A stretch of DNA of 19,283 bases from CAZDME01 sp964506785 [NCBI: uncultured bacterium] (GTDB lineage: Bacteria > CAZDME01 > JAYEMH01): contig CAZDME010000024.1 in NCBI GenBank assembly GCA_964506785.1, positions 1 through 19,283 of the forward strand. The letters run 5' to 3'. Both the position numbers and the translations under genes were made by a program. Positions within the stretch are counted from its first letter, which is position 1, and each line of letters begins with the position of its first letter. The notes beneath the pieces are model-generated. The model did not search any database and had not been told where the DNA came from. It was given only the letters and a program-made list of their open reading frames with translations. Below, piece after piece: positions 8,064 through 15,606 of the stretch.

Positions 8064-9713
8064 TCAGCTCTGGATATATCGCTTCTGAAAAACCCGCCAG
8101 ATTTCCAGAGTCATAAGGATAGCTAAAGCAATTAAAATTAAGCTGATAGAGCCTAAAAAATAATGGGGGGTCTTTCCAAAAAAGAACTGATGCCCTTTGA
8201 CTAAAAGAGCAGCCAGGGTAGTCACAAGCATAAAAACAGAGGGAATTATAGTAAAACGAGTCGGCTTCTTAACCCCCAATAAATATGAAGTAATAACCAA
8301 AAGGGCTAAAGCAGCCACTAATTGATTAGAAGCACCAAAAATCGGCCAGATCGTCTGCCAGCCTCCGGTTACACCTAAAAAATAAGCAGGAATAACTACG
8401 GCCAAAGAAGCCATCAGGCGGTTTTTAAAAATGGGAAAAGACTGACTGAAAAGTTCAGTAGTAATAAATCGGCCTAAACGAACAGTAGTATCTAAAGTGG
8501 TCATGACAAATGTTTGAATTAAAGTAGCTCCTAAAATAACGCCTAAGGTTAACCCGCAGAAGTTTTCGACAAAATGTCCATAGCCAAGACCAAAGGCTTT
8601 TATTGGACCACCACTTTTTAGAATACTAAAAAATGTATCTTGGCCAAGCGAGCCGATCTTCCAAGAGAGTCCAGCCGAAACAGCTAAAAGGGCAAAGATG
8701 GCAACCATCCCTTCGGTTAACATCGAACCAAAGGCAATGAAACGCCCCTGGCGCTCTTTAGCTAATTGTTTGGAAGTCGTGCCGCCAGAAACTAAAGAAT
8801 GAAAACCAGAGATGGCTCCACAGGCAATAAGAATAAAAAGCATCGGCCAGAGCGGTCCCTGATTAGGGTGGGTAAACTTTAGGTAGAAGGGTGCCTCAAT
8901 ATTCGGATGGGAAACAAATAAACCCAAGAGGCCAAAACTCATACCTAAAATGAGTATCCAGGCGGAAAGATAATCTCGTGGCTGAAGTAAAATCCAAACC
9001 GGCAGAACCGAAGCGAGCAAGCCGTAAAGCATTAAAACGGTAAACCAAATTTTAAAATTAATGGAGGATTCCCAGGGCAGGCTAACAGGGAAGAGTTTTC
9101 CCAGATAGATAAAAAGACCCAGAAGAATTAAAGCAATAACTGTACCCCAGATAACTGATAATCTCCGCCGATAAACTATCCAGCCGAAAAAAACGGCTAA
9201 AGGGATAAGCATAAAGGAAGGGAAAACAATTTTCGGGCTTGAAGTAAATGTTTTTGCGGCAACCACGCCAAAAACCGCCGTGACTAAAATTAAGGATAAC
9301 CATATAAAAATAGAAAAAAATAACCGTGCCCTCTTCCCCAAAGAACCTTCAGCTATCTCTGCAATAGATACCCCCTGGTGACGGGTAGAAATCATCAGGG
9401 TCAAATAATCGTGAACCGCTCCCAGAAATACGGCAGCAAAGAGAATCCAGATAAAGGAAATTCCCCAGCCAAAGGCAGCCACAGCGGCTATGGGTCCGAT
9501 AATCGGACCGGCTCCGGCAATAGAGGAAAAATGGTGGCCAAAGAGAAGAAACGGTTTAGCTGGATAATAATCTACTCCGTCATTTAACTCTACGGCCGGA
9601 GTGGCCTTTTTATCCTCTGGCTCAATCAAGGTCTTTTCAATCTTACGGCCGTAGGTAAAATAAGCAACCACAAACCAGATTAAAGCCAGAGCAGCAATAA
9701 TTCCCGAGTTCAT
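8064..9713 (-). CDS. cstA: CstA-family carbon starvation / pyruvate transporter
   Basis: This is a polytopic inner-membrane transporter. Family members import pyruvate (E. coli CstA and BtsT) and have been linked to peptide uptake. The N-terminus is a membrane segment (about 4-21) followed by a short loop containing ATPAVELNDGVDYYPAKP. The hallmark FGHHFSSIAGAGPIIGPIAA comes next (about 58-77), then many hydrophobic helices to the C-terminus. At 549 aa it is shorter than the 701-aa E. coli protein but within the range of other bacterial CstA proteins. The ATG at 9713 has a GGGGGAT ribosome site. It lies 36 bp after the Mut7-C gene and is the last gene before the ilv promoter. Pyruvate is the substrate of IlvB, so the neighbourhood is metabolically coherent, but substrate specificity cannot be read from the sequence. 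Confidence 0.9.
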   Translation of the reverse strand: MNSGIIAALALIWFVVAYFTYGRKIEKTLIEPEDKKATPAVELNDGVDYYPAKPFLLFGHHFSSIAGAGPIIGPIAAVAAFGWGISFIWILFAAVFLGAVHDYLTLMISTRHQGVSIAEIAEGSLGKRARLFFSIFIWLSLILVTAVFGVVAAKTFTSSPKIVFPSFMLIPLAVFFGWIVYRRRLSVIWGTVIALILLGLFIYLGKLFPVSLPWESSINFKIWFTVLMLYGLLASVLPVWILLQPRDYLSAWILILGMSFGLLGLFVSHPNIEAPFYLKFTHPNQGPLWPMLFILIACGAISGFHSLVSGGTTSKQLAKERQGRFIAFGSMLTEGMVAIFALLAVSAGLSWKIGSLGQDTFFSILKSGGPIKAFGLGYGHFVENFCGLTLGVILGATLIQTFVMTTLDTTVRLGRFITTELFSQSFPIFKNRLMASLAVVIPAYFLGVTGGWQTIWPIFGASNQLVAALALLVITSYLLGVKKPTRFTIIPSVFMLVTTLAALLVKGHQFFFGKTPHYFLGSISLILIALAILMTLEIWRVFQKRYIQS

Positions 9714-9749
9714 TTGTATCCCCCAAAAATCACAGCCCTACCATTTTTT

Positions 9750-10214
9750 TTATTTTATTTCTCCAAGAATCTTATTTACTTTTTCCCAGTGACTGCCCTG
9801 CCAGTAAATCTTCTGGCAGCTGGGGCAGTTCATAAACTTATCCTGATGTTTAAAAACATAAGGAGGCACCTTCTCTTTGCTTTCTTCCTTGGGAATCTTT
9901 TCTAAAAGCCGGTTGCAAATAACACAGCGGGTAAAAATTTTCTTTGAATCAGCAGAAAGATGGAAATACTCTATAACCCTTTTCAACTGTCTGCCAACGA
10001 TATCAGAATCTAGAATTAAGCGATTAAAGCCCTGTCTTTTACCCAAATGGGAATCCCGTGTTATAATCACCCTTTCCTCGCGGAGACTCATAATTATTAA
10101 ATCGCTTCTTTTTTCCCCAGTAAAATAGAGCGCGTCATAACCCAGAATGCGCAGCCACTTAGCTAAACGCCCGAGCATTTTATCAGCAACGAACCTTATT
10201 TTTTCTTCAGCCAC
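9750..10214 (-). CDS. Mut7-C RNase-like PIN-fold protein with zinc ribbon
   Basis: This is a Mut7-C (DUF82-type) protein: a PIN-like nuclease fold joined to a C-terminal zinc ribbon. The conserved start block RFVADKMLGRLAKWLR is followed by LGYDALYFTG and IITRDSHLGKR, which supply the candidate metal-binding acids (the Asp of VADKM and of TRDSH). Two cysteine pairs, CVIC and CPSC, about 30 residues apart, form the ribbon, and YWQGSHW near the end is also typical. The family is predicted to be an RNase; no substrate is established here. The start is uncertain. An in-frame ATG at 10268 overlaps polX by 73 nt and adds a non-conserved extension. The GTG at 10214 (154 aa, 19-nt overlap) sits just before the conserved block. 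An ATG at 10178 would cut into that block. Confidence 0.85.
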   Translation of the reverse strand: MAEEKIRFVADKMLGRLAKWLRILGYDALYFTGEKRSDLIIMSLREERVIITRDSHLGKRQGFNRLILDSDIVGRQLKRVIEYFHLSADSKKIFTRCVICNRLLEKIPKEESKEKVPPYVFKHQDKFMNCPSCQKIYWQGSHWEKVNKILGEIK

Positions 10215-11914
10215 TTTTGTAAATCTGGAAGAGAAAGGGTATTCAACAAATCGTTCTTTTCCAACCATCCTCTTCGGGCTACACTTACCCCTAATTCAAT
10301 ATTCGCCAGTTGAGTTAAAATATGAGCGTCAGTACCAATGGTGAATTTAACTCCGAATTTTTTTGCCCTGCGGACATTCAAATCATTTAAATCTAATCTT
10401 TGAGGAAAAGCATTTATCTCTAAAGCGATTTGAGTAAGTCCGGCTTGCTTAAAAATTTTATCAAAATCTATCTCATAGGGTTCTCGAGCTCCCATGAGCC
10501 GGCCAGTGGGATGAGCAATAATATCTACATATTTATTTCCCATAGCCTTAAGTATTCGCGTGGTCAGCTGATCCCTACTTTGCTTAAAACCGCTATGAAT
10601 AGCCGCAATAACCACATCCAGTTCAGAAAGTATCCAATCAGGATAATCCAAGCTGCCGTCAGATTTGATGTCGACTTCGGCTCCGGTAAGAACTTTAAGT
10701 CCTTTAAGATTATTGTTTAATTTATGAATCAGGTGAATTTTCTTCTTTAAGTTCTCCAGGCTTAATCCCCGGGCGACCTTTAGACTTTGCGAGTGATCGG
10801 CAATAACTATATATTGGTAACCCTTGGCCCGGGCCGCTTTAGCGATATCTTCTATCGAATCTGCCCCATCACTCCAGTTGGAATGAACATGAAAATCACC
10901 TTGAATATCAGAAAGTTTTACTAACCTCGGCAGCTGGTTTTTAAAAGCCGCCTCTATCTCACCTTGATCTTCTCTTAATTCGGGCGGTATCCAGGGAAGT
11001 CCCAGGGATTTATAAACCTCTTCTTCAGTTTTTCCGGCGATTTTTTTATTTCCTTTACTTCTAAAAACACCGTATTCACTTACCTTTAATTTCTTTTTTT
11101 TGGCTAATTCCCTAATTTTTATATTGTGGCTCTTTGAGCCGGTAAAATAAACCAAAGCAGCGCCGAAACTACCTGGTTTTACCACCCGGAGATCAACTTG
11201 AAGGCCATCTTTCAGGCGGACGCTTGATTTAGTCAAACCCTTGGCCAAAATTTCTTTGACTTCAGGGAAGTGGATAAATGCCTTCATTATTGTCCCTGGC
11301 CTAGTAGAACTAGTTAAAATATCAATATCGCCAATCGTTTCTTTACGCCTCCTGAGACTCCCGGCTTCACTGATTAATCTCACTTCTGGCAACCTTTTTA
11401 AATCTTCGATAATCGGACGCACTGCACTTAAAGCCTCGAAAAGAAGCATTCTTTTTTTCAGTTCTTGATGGATTTCTATTCCGTGGAGAATATTTTCTTC
11501 TATCTTGGCCCCAAGACCGAAAAGGCTTTGAATCTTATGAGCTTTGGCCGCCTTTTCTAAATCCTTAATGCTTTTTATACCCAACTTATCATAAAGAAGC
11601 CTGGCTGTTTTTGGCCCCACCTCCGGGACCGATATAATCTGCATTAATCCAGGAGGAAATCCCTTTTTTAATTTTTCGTATTCTTTTAATTTACCCGTTT
11701 TTAAAATCTCTTCAATCCGCTTAGCTACCCCTTTACCAACACCCGGAATAGACTGAAGCTCTCCCCGTTTGGCAATTTGGGCAATATCTTCGCCCAAATT
11801 CTCTATATTCTGAGCGGCCTTTTGAAAAGCCCGGATGCGAAAGAGATTTGCCCCTTTAATCTCCAGCATCTCTACCATTTCCCAGAGCATCTTAGCAATC
11901 TCTATGTTTTTCAT
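10196..11914 (-). CDS. polX: DNA polymerase X family protein with PHP domain (PolX)
   Basis: This is a bacterial/archaeal family X repair polymerase, which fills short gaps; its PHP domain gives 3'-5' exonuclease and, in studied relatives, AP-site processing. The N-terminal 8-kDa-like region has helix-hairpin-helix segments IPGVGKGVAKRIEEIL (56-71) and VPEVGPKTARLLYDK (96-110). The nucleotidyltransferase core has GSLRRR and GDIDIL (Asp196, Asp198), with the third acid in VDLRVV (Asp241). The PHP domain (about 335-555) supplies DFHVHSNWSDG, IADHSQSL, GAEVDI, AAIHSG, IIAHPTGRL and GTDAH. All metal ligands that I can check are present. At 572 aa it is full length. It starts at an ATG 61 bp after the EndoQ stop, with only a weak GAAGAA upstream, and overlaps the Mut7-C gene. 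Confidence 0.95.
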   Translation of the reverse strand: MKNIEIAKMLWEMVEMLEIKGANLFRIRAFQKAAQNIENLGEDIAQIAKRGELQSIPGVGKGVAKRIEEILKTGKLKEYEKLKKGFPPGLMQIISVPEVGPKTARLLYDKLGIKSIKDLEKAAKAHKIQSLFGLGAKIEENILHGIEIHQELKKRMLLFEALSAVRPIIEDLKRLPEVRLISEAGSLRRRKETIGDIDILTSSTRPGTIMKAFIHFPEVKEILAKGLTKSSVRLKDGLQVDLRVVKPGSFGAALVYFTGSKSHNIKIRELAKKKKLKVSEYGVFRSKGNKKIAGKTEEEVYKSLGLPWIPPELREDQGEIEAAFKNQLPRLVKLSDIQGDFHVHSNWSDGADSIEDIAKAARAKGYQYIVIADHSQSLKVARGLSLENLKKKIHLIHKLNNNLKGLKVLTGAEVDIKSDGSLDYPDWILSELDVVIAAIHSGFKQSRDQLTTRILKAMGNKYVDIIAHPTGRLMGAREPYEIDFDKIFKQAGLTQIALEINAFPQRLDLNDLNVRRAKKFGVKFTIGTDAHILTQLANIELGVSVARRGWLEKNDLLNTLSLPDLQKWLKKK

Positions 11915-11975
11915 TTCTTCAGCAAATCTGAATTCCTATCGCTCCTTTAGGGAAAACTTGAAGGGAATGCACTTT

Positions 11976-13205
11976 TTAAAACAGGCCCATTTGTTCCGGG
12001 CCGATTTTTTCTCCTTCAGCAAAAATTTTTATTCGTCCATAAACTCCGTCATAACCCGGACAAATCTCTACTTTTCCTTCTCTTACCCGAAGGATACTCT
12101 CTTTGATTTGGCTGGGGAGCTTATTTAAATCTTCCGAAGGGATATCCAATAGTAGGCGGATTTCATTTCCATAATGGCTGATTATCCGGTGATATTCTCT
12201 CGAAACAGTTTCCGTCCCCCGGCTTTTACCTAAACTTTCGGCAATAATTTCTTCAAGAGGGATAAGATTATAAAAAGGAATGCTCCCCTCAGGCTCAAAC
12301 CCATATTCACGATCAGCTAAATCATCAAGACGATGCATTACCCCAATGGTTAACCGGCCGCCACACTGCGGGCATACATTATTATGTTTCTTACTCTCCT
12401 GAGGAGAAAGGCAAAGGTTACAAGAGCGGTGACCATCAAAATGATATTTTCCTTCTTGAGGGAAAAATTCAATGGTGGAAACTAATTTCTTTTGGTCCTT
12501 TTCTTTAAGAGTGTTAATAATCTCTTTGTAATCCAGTTCGCCTTCAAAAATATTTGCCTCTCGGGCCAATCGCGAGGGAGAATGGGCATCTGAATTGGAA
12601 ATAAGAGTAAGTTTATCATGACGGGAAAGGCGCCAGTTCATCGCCGGGTCACTGCTTAAACCAGTCTCAAGAGCATATATTTCCCTGCTTAAATTACCAA
12701 AACATTCCTCAATCGAATCAAAACCAGAATTGGACCCAAATAAGCTGAAGTGGGGTGTCCAGATATGCCCGGGAACTAATAGACAATCCTGGGAAATACT
12801 TAAAAGTTCTTCTAAAAGGTCGCGGCAGGAAAGGGAAATAATTGGCCGACCATCGCTGGCAAGGTTGCCAAATCCAGAAAGCGAACGATTAATCCTTTCC
12901 ACCACTTCAATTGAAGGGGCAAAAATAACATTGTGAACACGATGGCTCCGCCCCCCTTGGGAAAAAATATTATTAACCTCGGATGTCAAAATAAAATGAA
13001 CATCCTGATAAATAAAAAGACCATTTCCTTTGGGCTTAAGCTTTTCTTTTAATTCGGAAAGCCAGAGGTGATGGGTAAAATCCCCTGTTCCAACTAGATT
13101 GAGACCTTTCCATTTAGCCCATTGGGCAATATGGTCTACATCCATTTCCCGGCTGGTTGCCCGGCTATATTTGGAATGAAGATGAAAATCGGCAATAAAA
13201 CGCAT
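11976..13205 (-). CDS. Endonuclease Q (PHP-domain, deaminated-base repair nuclease)
   Basis: EndoQ nicks DNA on the 5' side of deaminated bases (uracil, hypoxanthine, xanthine) and AP sites. It was first found in Thermococcales and occurs patchily in bacteria. The PHP domain has FHLHSKYSRATSREMD (7-22), GTGDFTHHLWL (39-49), LTSEVN (Glu76), SHRVHN, ALETGLSSDP and SNSDAHS (203-209). A zinc finger follows with Cys262, Cys265, Cys278 and Cys281 (CNLC and CPQC), then the family block GVMHRLDDLADRE. The length of 409 aa is close to the roughly 424-aa Pyrococcus enzyme. The protein ends EQMGLF, which resembles a beta-clamp-binding motif. The ATG at 13205 lies 3 nt after the alr stop. Older annotations would call this a PHP protein or a helicase-associated protein; the zinc finger and HRLDDLADRE block support EndoQ. 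Confidence 0.88.
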   Translation of the reverse strand: MRFIADFHLHSKYSRATSREMDVDHIAQWAKWKGLNLVGTGDFTHHLWLSELKEKLKPKGNGLFIYQDVHFILTSEVNNIFSQGGRSHRVHNVIFAPSIEVVERINRSLSGFGNLASDGRPIISLSCRDLLEELLSISQDCLLVPGHIWTPHFSLFGSNSGFDSIEECFGNLSREIYALETGLSSDPAMNWRLSRHDKLTLISNSDAHSPSRLAREANIFEGELDYKEIINTLKEKDQKKLVSTIEFFPQEGKYHFDGHRSCNLCLSPQESKKHNNVCPQCGGRLTIGVMHRLDDLADREYGFEPEGSIPFYNLIPLEEIIAESLGKSRGTETVSREYHRIISHYGNEIRLLLDIPSEDLNKLPSQIKESILRVREGKVEICPGYDGVYGRIKIFAEGEKIGPEQMGLF

Positions 13206-13208
13206 TTT

Positions 13209-14339
13209 TCAGGATAAATATTCCCTGGGAAGGCCTTTTCCTAAAGTGCAAACTATTTCATAAGGAATGGTCCCAATGGTTTGAGCTGTTTCCTCTACGG
13301 TAATAGATAGCTTCCCTTTTCCCCCGATGAGAATAACTTCATCTCCAAGGGTGGCTTTAGGATTCACCCCCAAGTCAATCACAATAAGATCCATACAAAC
13401 TCGACCAACCACCGGCACCTTTTTACCTCTAAAAATTACTTGTCCGCTATTGGAAAGAAACCGGCTATAACCCATAGCGTAGCCAATAGGAAGAACGGCA
13501 ACGGTGGTATCCCTTTTAGCCCGCCAGGTCCGTCCATAGCTAACTGATTGCCCTTGATGAATTTTTTTCAAAGAGATAATTCTTGATTTCAAACTCATCA
13601 CTGGTTTGAGAGGAACTAATCTGGCAACTTCCTCCGAAGGATAATATCCATAGAGGATTAAACCGGGACGCACCAGGTTAAAATAACCTTCCGAAAGACC
13701 AAGAATGGCAGCACTATTAGCCGCATGCCTCCAGGGAATATCTATCTTAAGCTCTTCAAGCTGGTTAATTACTTCTTGGAAACGTTTAAGTTGTAAGAAG
13801 GTAAAAGTTTTATCTTTTTCATCAGCGGCGGCAAAATGGGTAAAGATTCCATAGAGAGAAAGAAAAGGCAAATCCTTTTTTATCCTTTTAATGAGAGAAC
13901 TCGCCTCTTGATGCCAAACTCCCAAGCGGCCCATTCCTGTATCTATCTTGACCTGAATCTTTATTTTTTTCTTCCGTCTTTTTCCAGCTTGATTTAAGGC
14001 TTGGGCCAAGAACCAATCACTTACCGTAGGAATAGCCCGGCAATCGATAAGTGCCTCAATCTGCTCGGGAAGAATGCCGGAAAGAATAGTAATCGGAATT
14101 TTAATTCCGGCCTGACGTAAACCCTGAGCCTCCTCTATTTTAGCCACTCCTAATAAATCCACGTTTTCTTTTGCTAATAAACGCGAAACCTCTCTTGCTC
14201 CGTGTCCATAGGCATCGGATTTGACCACCGCCAGGATTCCGGCACCTTTGACTCGCTTGCGAATCTCTCTTAAATTGTAACTTAGGGCGGCTAAATTAAT
14301 CTCGAGCCAAGTCAAAGGCTTAATTTTTCTTTTCATCAT
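13209..14339 (-). CDS. alr: Alanine racemase
   Basis: This PLP enzyme interconverts L- and D-alanine for peptidoglycan. The PLP lysine is Lys40 in ILAVVKSDAYGHGA and the second catalytic base is Tyr268 in QSVSYGRTW. The structural motifs KIDTGMGRLG (131-140), HAANSAAIL, VRPGLILYGYYP and GRVCMDLIVIDLG are all present. At 376 aa it is full length, with a TIM barrel followed by a beta domain. The first ATG (14339) overlaps the tsaB stop as ATGA, and a second ATG follows immediately. The overlap suggests translational coupling to tsaB, and the stop lies 3 nt before endoQ. Confidence 0.95.
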   Translation of the reverse strand: MMKRKIKPLTWLEINLAALSYNLREIRKRVKGAGILAVVKSDAYGHGAREVSRLLAKENVDLLGVAKIEEAQGLRQAGIKIPITILSGILPEQIEALIDCRAIPTVSDWFLAQALNQAGKRRKKKIKIQVKIDTGMGRLGVWHQEASSLIKRIKKDLPFLSLYGIFTHFAAADEKDKTFTFLQLKRFQEVINQLEELKIDIPWRHAANSAAILGLSEGYFNLVRPGLILYGYYPSEEVARLVPLKPVMSLKSRIISLKKIHQGQSVSYGRTWRAKRDTTVAVLPIGYAMGYSRFLSNSGQVIFRGKKVPVVGRVCMDLIVIDLGVNPKATLGDEVILIGGKGKLSITVEETAQTIGTIPYEIVCTLGKGLPREYLS

Positions 14340-15070
14340 CCGTTCTTCTTCCTCTGTGAAGACAGCGAAATCTCCGGATTACGGAGATAGATAGGTTGGA
14401 GTTCATACAAATTATCTTTCTTTTTTAATTTCAATTTTTTCTTTCCTAATTGAGCAACAACTGAAGCTTTAGGAAAGAAAAATTCCTCCGGGGCAAAATG
14501 AGCTAAATTTCCCAAACTTTTTTGAATAAAGCTTTGATAAACCTTCAATCCCTCCCCAAAAAAAATGGCTGGTTTCTTAATCATACGGCAAATTTCATCT
14601 ATTGTCAAAACCAAATCCTCAGTTTTTCTTTCTACTTTAATCTTTGAGAAATTTTTGTTTTCTTTTTCGAATATGGCCGTATAAACCAAATTCTTCTTGG
14701 CATCAAGGAGAGGGACTAATAAAGTCGCGGAATGACTCTCTGTTAAAGCAAAGTCATCGTTCACTCCTTGAAGCAAAATTTCTAAAGTAGGGATCCCTAA
14801 AAGCGGCTTTTCTAAACATAAAGCCAAGGTTTTGGCAACGGTTATGCCTACCCGAAGTCCGGTAAAAGAACCTGGGCCTTGGCTTACGGCAATAGCTTCA
14901 ATCTTTTCTAAAGAAAGCCGGGCTTTTTTAAAAACCTGAACGATAGCTGGCCAAAGCCTGTCCCGGTAATCATCCTGACGTTCATATTGCTCCAGGATTA
15001 TTCTCTCATTATCTAAAATGGCGACACTGCCTCGATTCATTATGGCTGTTTCAATTCCCAAGATAGGCAT
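14336..15070 (-). CDS. tsaB: tRNA t6A biosynthesis protein TsaB
   Basis: TsaB is the inactive ASKHA-fold paralogue of TsaD. It scaffolds the TsaBDE complex that puts threonylcarbamoyl on A37 of ANN-decoding tRNAs. The N-terminal ASKHA strand reads ILGIETAI and GSVAILD, and the hallmark AVSQGPGSFTGLRVGITVAK lies at 61-80, followed by a GIPTLE-type strand. At 244 aa it is typical. The ATG at 15070 has AAGGA 8 nt upstream. It follows tsaE after 68 bp containing a hairpin and overlaps alr by 4 nt. The partners tsaD and tsaC are not in the window. Confidence 0.92.
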   Translation of the reverse strand: MPILGIETAIMNRGSVAILDNERIILEQYERQDDYRDRLWPAIVQVFKKARLSLEKIEAIAVSQGPGSFTGLRVGITVAKTLALCLEKPLLGIPTLEILLQGVNDDFALTESHSATLLVPLLDAKKNLVYTAIFEKENKNFSKIKVERKTEDLVLTIDEICRMIKKPAIFFGEGLKVYQSFIQKSLGNLAHFAPEEFFFPKASVVAQLGKKKLKLKKKDNLYELQPIYLRNPEISLSSQRKKNG

Positions 15071-15110
15071 CTTATTATTCCTTAATCAAGACTACCACCG
15101 ATTAGATGGA

Positions 15111-15140
15111 GAAAAATCACACTTCGCAAGTGTATTTTTC
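15111..15140 (-). terminator. Terminator-like hairpin between tsaE and tsaB
   Basis: The core inverted repeat ACACTT-gcg-AAGTGT (15119-15133) is flanked by GAAAAAT and ATTTTTC, which also pair, giving a 13-bp stem interrupted by one unpaired base at 15118. On the minus strand the core stem is followed by GATTTTT. The hairpin begins at the tsaE stop codon. The core stem has few GC pairs, so it may be a partial terminator or attenuator; the near-symmetrical A and T tracts would allow action in either direction. Confidence 0.45.
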
Positions 15141-15606
15141 AATTAGTTATCCGCTCAACAATTTTCTGATAAACCTGACCATGAGGAATCAATTTAATCT
15201 CTCTCTTATCCCTATAGGGACCAGCAGCAATTCCAAACTTTACCTCCAGATATTCATCTGGCAAAAATTTCCCTACTTTTTCTCCCCATTCCATAACCGT
15301 TACCCCATCTTTATAAAAATATTCCTCCAGGGCTAAATTATGAATCTGGCCAATTTCCAACCGATAGAAATCAAGATGGTAAAGGGAAATCCTCCCGTGA
15401 TATTCTTTAACTAAGGTGAATGAGGGACTGGTAATAGAACTCCCGTTTTTAATTTTTAATCCGCGGGCTAAACCTTTTACAAAGCAGGTTTTCCCGCTCC
15501 CTAATTGGCCGGTCAAAGAAACAACTGCTCCAGAAAAAAGATATTTCCCTAAGTTCTCACCTAAATTTTGTGTCTCAACAGCCGACCGAGTAACTATTTT
15601 TTTCAT
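15139..15606 (-). CDS. tsaE: tRNA t6A biosynthesis ATPase TsaE
   Basis: TsaE is the P-loop ATPase of the bacterial t6A-forming complex and drives its catalytic cycle with TsaB and TsaD. The Walker A motif GQLGSGKT lies at 33-40, followed by ITSPSFTLV (58-66), LYHLDFYRLE (75-84) and the VMEWGE motif (104-109). At 155 aa it is the normal length. The ATG follows the thiL stop with no gap (TAAATG), and no good ribosome site is seen, so translation is probably coupled to thiL. Its stop codon lies at the foot of the hairpin at 15111-15140. Confidence 0.94.
   Translation of the reverse strand: MKKIVTRSAVETQNLGENLGKYLFSGAVVSLTGQLGSGKTCFVKGLARGLKIKNGSSITSPSFTLVKEYHGRISLYHLDFYRLEIGQIHNLALEEYFYKDGVTVMEWGEKVGKFLPDEYLEVKFGIAAGPYRDKREIKLIPHGQVYQKIVERITN

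Noticed and set aside
11976-13205. Histidinol-phosphatase or generic PHP phosphoesterase for this gene
   Set aside because: The CNLC/CPQC zinc finger and the GVMHRLDDLADRE block are features of endonuclease Q, not of HisK-type phosphatases.
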